DNA of 64,000 nucleotides from Sphingobacteriia bacterium (GCA_017304675.1 JAFKLS010000018.1:620001-684000), one strand, 5' to 3'; positions 55,436 through 62,611 are shown, counted from the first letter of the stretch. The notes: a model not told the origin generated them from the letters alone. Numbers and translations: made by a program.

Positions 55436-56383
55436 TTATGATTTAAGTTCTTTCATTTGTTTTAATACGGAATAATCAACATGATAAATTGATACATCTA
55501 ATAAAAATTCTTTATTAATGATCATCATAAATCCATGTGATTGATTTGGATAATATTTAAATGCATTTTTCGATGCATTGTGAGCAACCAAAAATTGAAG
55601 TGCAGTTAACCTAAATTCCTCTTGATTAGGAATGCCTTTTTCAATTAATTCAAAAAGGTGATTTCCTTTCTCCATTTTAAAAGCATCTAAATCCACTTTT
55701 GCGGATTGAATAGAATTGATAATTTCTATTCCCTTTTCAACCGTTTCGTCAAACTCGTAAGTATTTAACACTTCATCACTAAAGAAGATATTCAACTGTA
55801 CCTTTACTTTTTTATTTGCGTATTTCACGCGTGTATCCAAAAACCCGAATTTGTCCAATTTGATTACCTTACTTTTTCTAATTATTTCATGTAAGTTTTC
55901 GTCCAGCCTTTTCTTATCTACAATTGCATTTTTATGGAGATCAACCCAATCAGAAAATTCAATATTATTGATTGTTGTTTTGTTTTCTCCATCTTCAAAC
56001 ACATCCATTTTGAAGGATAAATTCTCTTCAGGAAATGATTCCAACTGATTGATAACACTATCGTTTGTTATTAAGTAATTCAAAACCAGACCAAGAAAAT
56101 CTTTAGGATTAACTGGACTATCGGGGTGCATCAACTGCTGAAAAATTTTTGAATACAAAGTATTTTTCAACTCGTTTTTTTGGCTATTACTTTTATAATT
56201 CTGTTTTTGTAATTCCTGATCAACTTTATCCCTAGAAATTGGTGTATTAAACCCGGCTAATATTCTACCTCTATAGTAAAAGTTTGCATGCAGCCCTACA
56301 CATATTTTTTCCTTTGCTTGTTGTTTTTCACTGTTAGAAAAAAAGTTTTCTTGTAATGCAGAATTTTGAATTTGTGTGTTCAT
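55436..56383 (-). CDS. Unknown island protein with two copies of the local paralogous domain
   Basis: 315 residues. Copy 1 is at about 92-152 (PKDFLGLVLNYLITNDSVIN, ENLSFKMDVFEDGENKTTIN, SDWVDLHKNAI) and copy 2 at about 252-310 (EEFRLTALQFLVAHNASKNA, HGFMMIINKEFLLDVSIYHV). The middle (170-240) is a separate region with a beta hairpin (KVKVQLNIFFSDEVLNTYEF). Function not recognised. The order 315-200-183 in one direction suggests an operon that grew by duplication. Confidence 0.6.
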   Translation of the reverse strand: MNTQIQNSALQENFFSNSEKQQAKEKICVGLHANFYYRGRILAGFNTPISRDKVDQELQKQNYKSNSQKNELKNTLYSKIFQQLMHPDSPVNPKDFLGLVLNYLITNDSVINQLESFPEENLSFKMDVFEDGENKTTINNIEFSDWVDLHKNAIVDKKRLDENLHEIIRKSKVIKLDKFGFLDTRVKYANKKVKVQLNIFFSDEVLNTYEFDETVEKGIEIINSIQSAKVDLDAFKMEKGNHLFELIEKGIPNQEEFRLTALQFLVAHNASKNAFKYYPNQSHGFMMIINKEFLLDVSIYHVDYSVLKQMKELKS

Positions 56384-56480
56384 GATTTTTAGTTTTATTT
56401 TATTTATAATTGTAAATCCGATTTACTGTCTTACATTTTAGACTTTAAAAAAAGGGCTTTGTACCCTTTTAATTTTTTGG

Positions 56481-57188
56481 TTACAGGCCACCGAATGGAA
56501 ATCCGCCACCTTTCGGTTTAGGTTTCACATGTCCCTTCTGTGGTTGATAAGGATTGGTTCTGAAAGAACCTTTCTTCTTTGTTTCTTCTTGACTTTGTTC
56601 TTCAATTCTTTCAGCTTCACCATCTGTTACAACTACTTCTTTAACGCTTACGCTTTTTTTTACGCCGGCAGGCACTCTGCGTTTATCCATCACCTCTTTC
56701 ATTGCCTTTACTATTTGCCTCTCAGCTTCATCCATGAACTTTGAATCTCGTGATAATTCTTCAATTGGTCTACCTATCTCACTGGCTTTACCTAAGTAAA
56801 CTCTGATTTCTGCCTTTACATTATCAGGATTATAAAAGGGTGCTCTTGCTATTATATAACTTGTTTCTGAACCACCTCTCTTCTGATTAATCATTCCCAG
56901 CTTTGTTACAGTTGCTAATGCACATCGTCCTTGAATTATTTCTGTTTCTAATTCACTCATCCTCGCTAAAAGCTCTTTCACTTTGGGGTCTTTGATTATC
57001 TTTTTATAATCTTCGCGTGCTTTCAGATAAGAAGAAAAAATCTGATTTCTCATTAGTGCAATCTCTGATTCACCCATCATCACCCTCATATCTATATTCT
57101 CCGAATCAGTAAAAATATCAAAAGCACTTTTACGATCCTTTGTTTCAACGATCTCAACTATCACTCCTTTTATTTGATTCTCTTTCAT
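56481..57188 (-). CDS. Unknown island protein with Gly/Pro-rich tail
   Basis: 235 residues. The first 160 are mostly alpha helical with a repeated charged pattern (MRNQIFSSYLKAREDYKKII), then a Lys/Glu-rich linker, and a tail with KPKPKGGGFPFGGL. No known family is recognised. It is the first gene of the run that includes the paralogous group. The basic Gly/Pro tail could serve a partner or nucleic-acid contact; this is inference. Confidence 0.6.
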   Translation of the reverse strand: MKENQIKGVIVEIVETKDRKSAFDIFTDSENIDMRVMMGESEIALMRNQIFSSYLKAREDYKKIIKDPKVKELLARMSELETEIIQGRCALATVTKLGMINQKRGGSETSYIIARAPFYNPDNVKAEIRVYLGKASEIGRPIEELSRDSKFMDEAERQIVKAMKEVMDKRRVPAGVKKSVSVKEVVVTDGEAERIEEQSQEETKKKGSFRTNPYQPQKGHVKPKPKGGGFPFGGL

Positions 57189-57528
57189 TTTATGATTTGA
57201 GGATGTAAAATTGTGTAAAATTTTTTATATCTGCAAATCTATTTTACGGTCTTACACATGATTTTAAAATAATATGCTGAAGGTCAGCACATTATATTCT
57301 AAAATATTTTTTGCCAATCATTTTTTTGGCTCTGTAGGGGCATATATCCCGGGGGCAGGGAAGTCCGGCAGGCAGGAGATGGCAGGTATCCCCTCTTATA
57401 TATACATATATATGACACCCCCCATAGGGCTACAGAGTAGCGAAAAAATCCTGACAGAAATTTTTTGAGATTTTGGAAGTTGTCTGTTTTATAAAACTTA
57501 AATAATGCCTGTTGCTTTATCTGAAATA
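57189..57528. other. 340-bp non-coding gap with a GC-rich folded core
   Basis: An AT-rich gap holding an unusual GC-rich core at 57329-57437. CTCTGTAG (57330-57337) pairs perfectly with CTACAGAG (57430-57437), enclosing G-runs (GGGGG, GGCAGG repeats), a C-run and a TATATATA/TATATAT palindrome around 57398-57412. It may be an origin, an oriT or a non-coding RNA. I see no convincing gene in it. Confidence 0.5.
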
Positions 57529-58026
57529 TTATAAGAGACCCCAGTCTTGTATTCTTTTTAAGCATTCGGTCTTAGGTAACCGATCGTTAAATGATAAAAG
57601 ATGCTCCATTTTTTTTATTGCAACTGCGTAATTTATTAATCCTTTTTCAAGCAATCTATCAAATAACCAAACAATACCATGAACAGTTAATTGTTTAGTT
57701 ATACAAAATTTCCTCAATGCACCATCACCTGTAAGAACCTGTGCATCAATTTTTTTTGCTAAATAATAAACGGTTTTATCTTGAAATTCCAATGCTCTTG
57801 GGAAAGTCTCCGCTTGAATTTCTTCAATTTCATTAACTGTAAAATATGTGACATTTAATGAACGGGAATGAATAAAAACAGAAACCTGTTGTTGTTGGCT
57901 TTCATTTAATTGGTCAATAATTTCTGAACTTGTATGGATCTCCAATTCTGCCCCAAACAGGTATCCCAACATATCTAGTTTGATAAGGTCGATGAATATA
58001 TTTGCATCTGTTACTGTAATAACCAT
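57529..58026 (-). CDS. PIN-domain protein, toxin-like
   Basis: 165 residues. The four acidic residues of a PIN nuclease are visible: Asp7 in TVTDANIF, Glu35 in SSEIIDQL, Asp83 in FQDKTVYYLA and Asp101 in LTGDGALRK. Such proteins are RNA nucleases and are often toxins. It overlaps the end of the HTH-ImmA/IrrE gene by 16 nt, and this pairing is common on mobile elements. The pair is divergent from the ubiquitin-like operon, so it may act as an addiction or abortive module or form part of its control. Confidence 0.8.
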   Translation of the reverse strand: MVITVTDANIFIDLIKLDMLGYLFGAELEIHTSSEIIDQLNESQQQQVSVFIHSRSLNVTYFTVNEIEEIQAETFPRALEFQDKTVYYLAKKIDAQVLTGDGALRKFCITKQLTVHGIVWLFDRLLEKGLINYAVAIKKMEHLLSFNDRLPKTECLKRIQDWGLL

Positions 58027-59072
58027 TTCTCATCTAAGATTTCGCGGAAATCTCCAAGCTTTTGGTTATTTAATGATGCTGCTTTACTAGTCGATATTAC
58101 TTCCTCAGCAACTGCACGAAAAATAAGTTGCAAGAATCGATCAGATTTTTCTCTCCCTTTATAAACTTCAAATTCTTTTTCTTTTATATGAAATTTATTA
58201 TATCGTATCATAAAAAATTTATGATAGCTAGCACTAATAATTTCTAAACTAAATGCACGATACATAATTGCTGCCATAGAAATGCCATATTGACTAGCAA
58301 TCATAATTAATTCATTAGTAAGTATCTTACTTCTTTTATTACCCAGGAAAGCTTCTAGTTTTTTTCCGGGCAACAAAAATGCACCTGCAAAAACATCACA
58401 AAATTTCTCATATATCTTTTCATCCAAATGATCTAGCTTAAGATATAAATGTGCCAGTTCGTGTAATGCAGTAAATCTAATTCGAGTCTGAGGAATACTT
58501 TGAGAAATATTCAAAACAATCACAGGTATTTTATTTTTTACTATAGTTGACATACCAGAAAAAGAGGTATCCGCATCAATAATAAAGACTTTAATACCAT
58601 TTTCTTCCAGCATTTCAATAATATTAGGCAGTGGATCAGTTCCAAGTTTCCATTTTTCCCTTAACTCTTCAGCGGCTTTTTCTACTTCGCCAAAAGTTTC
58701 AACTTTTTTTAATTTTAAAGAAAAATTAAGTGGGCTATCAACACCTAGAATATCTTCTAGTTCCAGATATCTTTCTAAAAAGTCCACTGTTTGGGCGGTA
58801 ATTTTATCCAATTCTTTAGCGGGTAAACTCTTAAGTTTCCTGAATTTAATATCATCTAATGAAACAGAATGCTGTCTAAAAAAATAATCCGCCCCAACAT
58901 TTAATACTTTTGAAAGTATCGAAATAGTTTTGCTATCTGGTTTTACTTCTCCAGTTTCTAATCGGCTCAACGCTTGTTTGCTCAGAGAAATAGACAATTT
59001 ATCAGAAAGATCCTGCAATGAATAACCATTCAATTTGCGGGCTGCTTTCATCCTTTCGGGAAAGTACTTCAT
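58011..59072 (-). CDS. HTH plus ImmA/IrrE-family metallopeptidase
   Basis: 353 residues. An N-terminal Xre-type HTH (GYSLQDLSDKLSISLSKQAL) is followed by an ImmA/IrrE zinc peptidase: TALHELAHLYLKLD with the HELAH site (204-208), and CDVFAGAFLLP near 225-235. ImmA/IrrE proteins cut repressor proteins on stress or when mobile elements are induced. It is transcribed divergently from the ubiquitin-like operon, and an inverted repeat at 59128-59161 lies between its start and the bil promoter. It probably binds there and controls both directions. Confidence 0.88.
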   Translation of the reverse strand: MKYFPERMKAARKLNGYSLQDLSDKLSISLSKQALSRLETGEVKPDSKTISILSKVLNVGADYFFRQHSVSLDDIKFRKLKSLPAKELDKITAQTVDFLERYLELEDILGVDSPLNFSLKLKKVETFGEVEKAAEELREKWKLGTDPLPNIIEMLEENGIKVFIIDADTSFSGMSTIVKNKIPVIVLNISQSIPQTRIRFTALHELAHLYLKLDHLDEKIYEKFCDVFAGAFLLPGKKLEAFLGNKRSKILTNELIMIASQYGISMAAIMYRAFSLEIISASYHKFFMIRYNKFHIKEKEFEVYKGREKSDRFLQLIFRAVAEEVISTSKAASLNNQKLGDFREILDEKWLLQ

Positions 59073-59127
59073 AAGTATCTTTTTGTGCAGTTTGTAGTTC
59101 GGTTGTGTATTAGTTTATCAACGGTCG

Positions 59128-59161
59128 TGGACAAAAGTAATATTATTTTCCATTTTGTCCA
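59128..59161. promoter_or_regulatory. Perfect 9-bp inverted repeat between HTH-ImmA gene and bilA-like gene
   Basis: TGGACAAAA (59128-59136) and TTTTGTCCA (59153-59161) with 16 bp between them. The right arm is placed at the upstream edge of the putative bil promoter. It lies 55 bp from the start of the HTH-ImmA gene. An Xre-type repressor operator is the natural reading. Confidence 0.7.
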
Positions 59162-59171
59162 AACTATTTTG

Positions 59172-59179
59172 TATATTTG
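59172..59179 (+). promoter_or_regulatory. Putative -7 element of the ubiquitin-like operon promoter
   Basis: TATATTTG is an exact match to the Bacteroidota -7 element TAnnTTTG. The upstream TTTG at 59154-59157 is closer than the usual -33 spacing, so the -33 part is weak. The start of transcription would be near 59185, giving a leader of about 220 nt. Confidence 0.55.
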
Positions 59180-59195
59180 TATTGGAAATAAAAAA

Positions 59196-59326
59196 GCTCA
59201 GTTGCCGTTGCACCGGTGACTGAGCCATAGGGAAATAAGTTTGCGACTTGAAACAGCTTTTACGCTGTAACACCCTATTTGAGGACACAAAATACACAGA
59301 AAATTCATCTGTGCAACTAAATCCTC
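59196..59326 (+). ncRNA. Folded leader upstream of the ubiquitin-like operon
   Basis: Three nested modules can be drawn by hand. (1) A hairpin of 12 bp with two wobbles (59196-59225: GCTCAGT with ACTGAGC, and TGCCG with CGGTG). (2) ATAGGG (59227-59232) paired with CCCTAT (59273-59278), holding two hairpins, AAGT/ACTT (59237-59249) and ACAGC/GCTGT (59253-59268). (3) GAGGA (59281-59285) with TCCTC (59322-59326) holding CACAG/CTGTG (59295-59313). It ends about 80 nt before the ATG at 59408. It could be a regulatory leader or a free small RNA; the strand is not proven. Confidence 0.55.
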
Positions 59327-59407
59327 CATTTTTTTCCAGTGCACGGGTAAGTTCATATTCCTCGCGAACCACCTGTAAAAGAGGGTCATCAGTTAAAACC
59401 TCATATT

Positions 59408-59920
59408 ATGAGCACTGAGAATTTAAGACATGGTTCCCATGAGCCCCATCATGGAAAAGGCGTTCTTCAGTTTACAATCAATGGTAAAATCTATGATTGG
59501 CATGAACAATTCATTAAGGGAGAAAAATTAAAACATCTTGGTGGTATTGATCTAGAAACGCCGCTGTTTAGAATTAATGAAACCCCTTGGGAAGATGAAT
59601 TAATTACTAATGAAAGGGTAATTGACCTTGCGCAGGCCGGCATTGAAAATTATGTTTCAAAACATAAGGAAGAACACAAAGTCATCCTTACAATTGAAAC
59701 TGCTAATGGTAAATGGGAGCATGCTGCTTTTCATTCAAATCTAACTATTGCAGAACTGATAAGGAAGATCTGCAATAAGTTCAAATTTGCTGAAAACGGT
59801 AATTATCAATTAAAGGTTAAAGGAACTACTGCAGCTCTGGAAGGTAGCAGAACACTGCATAGTTACCATTTTGAAGATTGTACCATTTTGGTTTTTACCG
59901 ACTTGGGTACTGGTGCTTAA
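59408..59920 (+). CDS. bilA: Double ubiquitin-like protein (BilA-like)
   Basis: 170 residues with two ubiquitin-like domains. Residues 19-83 fit the multiubiquitin domain pattern (FTINGKIYDWHEQFIKGEKL, ETPLFRINETPWEDELI, VIDLAQAGIENY). Residues 91-166 form a second ubiquitin-like fold (VILTIETANGKWEHAAFHSN to TILVFTDL). The end, DLGTGA, would show Gly169 after loss of one residue, which fits trimming by the JAB gene two positions downstream. It heads an operon with E2-, JAB- and E1-like genes, the order of Bil (bacterial ISG15-like) antiphage systems, where the modifier is joined to phage proteins. The symbol is by this match and not by close identity. Confidence 0.8.
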   Translation: MSTENLRHGSHEPHHGKGVLQFTINGKIYDWHEQFIKGEKLKHLGGIDLETPLFRINETPWEDELITNERVIDLAQAGIENYVSKHKEEHKVILTIETANGKWEHAAFHSNLTIAELIRKICNKFKFAENGNYQLKVKGTTAALEGSRTLHSYHFEDCTILVFTDLGTGA

Positions 59921-59923
59921 ATA

Positions 59924-60385
59924 ATGAATACTGAAATTTCATTGTTGACCGTTCAACAAGAAATCGAGGATGCAAATGAGTATTGCAAATCGCATAAAAT
60001 TGATATTTCATTGTTTGATGAAATAAGTCAAAGGTTTACAGTACTCATGCGTTCTCTGGTTGACGATGAGCAATATATCATTCAATTTGGTTTTGACGAC
60101 TACCCGGAAAAACCATATCTCATTGAATTTATTCATCCAGAAACTAAAGAAACTGGAAATCCAAATTGTTATCCGGCAGGAGTAGACAGTTTTTTCCATC
60201 CTAATGGATTTATCTGTCACCCATGTTCTAGAAAAGCTTATGCAGGGTACACAGGAGTGCATTCGGAATGGTCTATGCCATCCTGGAGAGAAAACGCAGG
60301 GGGATTGAAAAATTTATCAGGCATTATTGATTGTATTTTTTCAAGAATCTCAGACAAAACATATTATAAAGGAAGGAGGAAATAA
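59924..60385 (+). CDS. bilB: E2-like ubiquitin-conjugating enzyme (BilB-like)
   Basis: 153 residues. The E2-like core shows YIIQFGFDDYPEKPYLIEF and then FHPNGFICHPCSRKAY. The HPN motif (92-94) in front of Cys98 matches the E2 active site, with two residues fewer than in most eukaryotic E2s. A second Cys (101) is nearby. It would take the ubiquitin-like protein from the E1 and pass it to targets. It is 3 bp after the double ubiquitin-like gene and 2 bp before the JAB gene. No E3 gene is seen, as in Bil operons. Confidence 0.75.
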   Translation: MNTEISLLTVQQEIEDANEYCKSHKIDISLFDEISQRFTVLMRSLVDDEQYIIQFGFDDYPEKPYLIEFIHPETKETGNPNCYPAGVDSFFHPNGFICHPCSRKAYAGYTGVHSEWSMPSWRENAGGLKNLSGIIDCIFSRISDKTYYKGRRK

Positions 60386-60387
60386 AG

Positions 60388-60918
60388 ATGTTTAAGAAAA
60401 AAAGAAGGTTGACCCCAAAAGATGACTTTTATTACAAAATTGCTGCAGATGTAGTTGAGTGGACTATCAGTATTCTTAGAGATTATGGAAACAATGGTGA
60501 TGAAGGTCTTCTTTATTGGGCTGGAGCACCAACTTATAATAACACGTTCGTAATCGATATGGCAATAGCACCTCATGTTACATCTTCGAGATATGGTTTT
60601 CAAACAAATCATGAGGATAATGGAAATTATGTTGAGTGTTTAATGGATGCGGAAAGAATCCATTTCGCACAAGTGCATTCTCACCCAAGAACAATTGTAG
60701 ATCATTCTTGGATTGATGATACTGAGACTGCATTTAAATCACAGAATCTTTTATCGATTGTTGTGCCTTCCTTCGGCGAAATAGGCATGGTTCCTCTTGA
60801 AATATGTGGTATACACAGATTTAATCAAGGAAAATTTTTCAGGTTAAGCAATAGATATATTAAAGAACATTTTGAAATAACAAATTCTATTACCCCTTTT
60901 TATAAAGATTTAAGATGA
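60388..60918 (+). CDS. bilC: JAB/JAMM isopeptidase (BilC-like)
   Basis: 176 residues. The JAMM metal site is complete: Glu39 (GDEGLLYWAG), His97 and His99 in QVHSHPR, Ser107 and Asp110 in HSWIDD. It is a zinc peptidase that removes ubiquitin-like proteins or trims their C-terminus. A strong Shine-Dalgarno (AAGGAGG) is 10 nt upstream of the ATG, which is rare in this phylum. The stop overlaps the E1 start by 4 nt. It is the third gene of the operon, as in Bil systems. Confidence 0.88.
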   Translation: MFKKKRRLTPKDDFYYKIAADVVEWTISILRDYGNNGDEGLLYWAGAPTYNNTFVIDMAIAPHVTSSRYGFQTNHEDNGNYVECLMDAERIHFAQVHSHPRTIVDHSWIDDTETAFKSQNLLSIVVPSFGEIGMVPLEICGIHRFNQGKFFRLSNRYIKEHFEITNSITPFYKDLR

Positions 60919-62258
60919 TAACAAATAAAAATCAGTGGTATCAGAAACGAAATTTAAGGACGTCTAGTTTTATAGATGACTCTTCAGCCCTTGATAATTT
61001 TCATGTGGGTATAATCCTCCCAGAAAATATAAATGAAAACAGAATATTAAAGTTAACTGAACTTACTTTAAATATTTTATCAAGATGGTGTTCTAACATT
61101 TCAATTGACAACCCTTATCCCGAAATAAATGAACATCTTCTTAAATTATTGAAAATAAATGATCCTTACATTTCTGTAACATTCAATTCTATAAAATCAT
61201 TCAAATCTCATATCAATGTTTTTATTTCACCAAGACAAATTACAGATATGGATCATGATTATATTTCTATTGACGGCAAAGGTTGGCTATCCTGTTGTTC
61301 ATTTAATAAAACGACCTCTTTACCGGAAAGTAAATCACAAAATGATATTATAGGTATTTCCTTTGCTGCATGTTTGGTTAATGCAGAATTGTTCAGATAT
61401 TCTATACATAAACCCTGCGTCCCATATACAAAATGGTATTCAGTTTGGAATCTTGAATGCTATGATTATCAACCTGTAAAAGATGATGGTCAGGATTGGG
61501 TTCAGTATGATTTAGGCAATATAAACTTGATAGGTTGTGGTGCTATTGGTTCAAGCTTTGTTTATCTTTTCCCTTTCACAGGTTTAAAAGCAAATTTTCT
61601 TTTGATTGATCCCGATCCGTTAGAAATACATAACACGAGCAGTTCACTTCTTTTCAGTGCTGATGCAGCAATTAAAGGAGAGCTAAAGGTTTTACAGAAT
61701 AAACAATGGTTAAATCAATATGACATTAATGCAGAAATTTTTCCGCACTATTATAATAATTTAAGTAATAGTAATTGTGATTTGGTTTGCTGCTTTGCAA
61801 ATGAAAAAGATATTTGGGCTTCATTACAAAATAATTATCCGCCACTGACTTTTCACGCAACAACTTCAAAAAATTGGAGTGTAAATATTGGTCGTCATAT
61901 TCCCCTTATCGATGAATGTATTGCCTGTACTTTTAAAGACATAATTAAAACCGAATTTGTTCCAATTTGTGGTGGTGTGGAACTCCCTACAATCAATACA
62001 GAAACAGAAACACACACTGCGATCTTACCATATTTAGCACCTGTTGCAGCTGTAATATGTTTAGCACAAATAATTAAAACAGTCAGTGGTAAGATTGAAA
62101 AAGCAGGTGTCACTAATTTTAGTATGCTAACTCCAAATGGTTCCTTCATAGAAGACATTACAAAATTTGGCAATTGTACAATATGTGAAAGCCAAGAAGT
62201 TCTTTACAAAAAGAGCTTTGGTAAAAAAAGTAAATTTTGGGCGTTATCCCTTAGATAA
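60915..62258 (+). CDS. bilD: E1-like adenylating enzyme, ThiF fold (BilD-like)
   Basis: 447 residues. The first about 195 are an extra N-terminal domain of unknown fold. The ThiF/E1 core begins NLIGCGAIGSSFVYLFPF (204-221) and goes on with LIDPDPLEIHN (230-240). The usual Arg after the Asn (NxxRQ) is missing here and reads NTSSS. CIAC (335-338) and CTIC (421-424) match the zinc-binding pairs of MoeB-type E1s, and Cys352 in VPICGGVELP is the likely thioester Cys. It activates the ubiquitin-like protein with ATP. The start overlaps the JAB stop, so translation is coupled. Confidence 0.85.
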   Translation: MITNKNQWYQKRNLRTSSFIDDSSALDNFHVGIILPENINENRILKLTELTLNILSRWCSNISIDNPYPEINEHLLKLLKINDPYISVTFNSIKSFKSHINVFISPRQITDMDHDYISIDGKGWLSCCSFNKTTSLPESKSQNDIIGISFAACLVNAELFRYSIHKPCVPYTKWYSVWNLECYDYQPVKDDGQDWVQYDLGNINLIGCGAIGSSFVYLFPFTGLKANFLLIDPDPLEIHNTSSSLLFSADAAIKGELKVLQNKQWLNQYDINAEIFPHYYNNLSNSNCDLVCCFANEKDIWASLQNNYPPLTFHATTSKNWSVNIGRHIPLIDECIACTFKDIIKTEFVPICGGVELPTINTETETHTAILPYLAPVAAVICLAQIIKTVSGKIEKAGVTNFSMLTPNGSFIEDITKFGNCTICESQEVLYKKSFGKKSKFWALSLR

Positions 62259-62428
62259 TCTATTATAATATTCCTATACTTCATATTTATACTGAAATAT
62301 TTCACTTTCGCGGCTAGGCGAAAAGGTTGCATTTTGAAAATCACTCTGAGGTAAGCATAAAAAAACAATCCACCTTTTCGGCTGGGCTAAAAGGTGGTTG
62401 CTTTACAATAAAAAATGGAAAGGGATAT
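62259..62428. terminator. Two hairpins with a shared loop sequence after the ubiquitin-like operon
   Basis: Hairpin 1 at 62305-62325 (TTTCGC / GCGAAA) and hairpin 2 at 62370-62397 (9-bp stem CCACCTTTT / AAAAGGTGG). Both loops contain the pattern CGGCT-R-GGC. Hairpin 2 has a T-run on the minus strand (ATTGTTTTTTT) and so ends the RHH gene. Hairpin 1 is probably for the plus-strand operon but lacks a strong T-run. Confidence 0.6.
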
Positions 62429-62611
62429 TTAATCTATAATAAGACATTCAGGATACTTACTCTTGAAGTAATCAAATAAGGATTCCCGGATAATATCGGA
62501 TTTCTGTCTGCGAGTGATGCTACATAATTTTTCTAATCTTCCTTTTTCAACCTTATCGATTCTAAGTCTTAAAAATTCATTTTTAGTTCTGGTTCTTTTA
62601 ATCTTTTCCAT
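62429..62611 (-). CDS. Ribbon-helix-helix-like small DNA-binding protein
   Basis: 60 residues from ATG 62611 (MEKIKRTRTKNEFLRLRIDK); the frame is open for 23 more codons but this is the natural domain start. FLRLRIDKVEKGRLEKLCSI and RRQKSDIIRESLFDYFKSKY fit the beta strand and two helices of the RHH (Arc/MetJ) fold. It is divergent from the primase-helicase gene, and a perfect inverted repeat next to that gene's ATG is a good candidate site. Confidence 0.7.
   Translation of the reverse strand: MEKIKRTRTKNEFLRLRIDKVEKGRLEKLCSITRRQKSDIIRESLFDYFKSKYPECLIID

Noticed and set aside
57274..57468. 64-codon plus-strand frame across the GC-rich core
   Set aside because: The protein is low in pattern and the DNA is dominated by repeats and palindromes. 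No ribosome site.
59118..59372. 84-codon open frame on the minus strand over the bil leader
   Set aside because: It runs against the leader, covers the hairpins and the inverted repeat, and gives a protein with no recognisable pattern. The RNA structure explains the sequence better.
59182..59400. Retron-like or type III toxin-antitoxin RNA
   Set aside because: No reverse transcriptase gene or tandem RNA repeats are nearby, so the folded RNA is left as a leader of unknown class.
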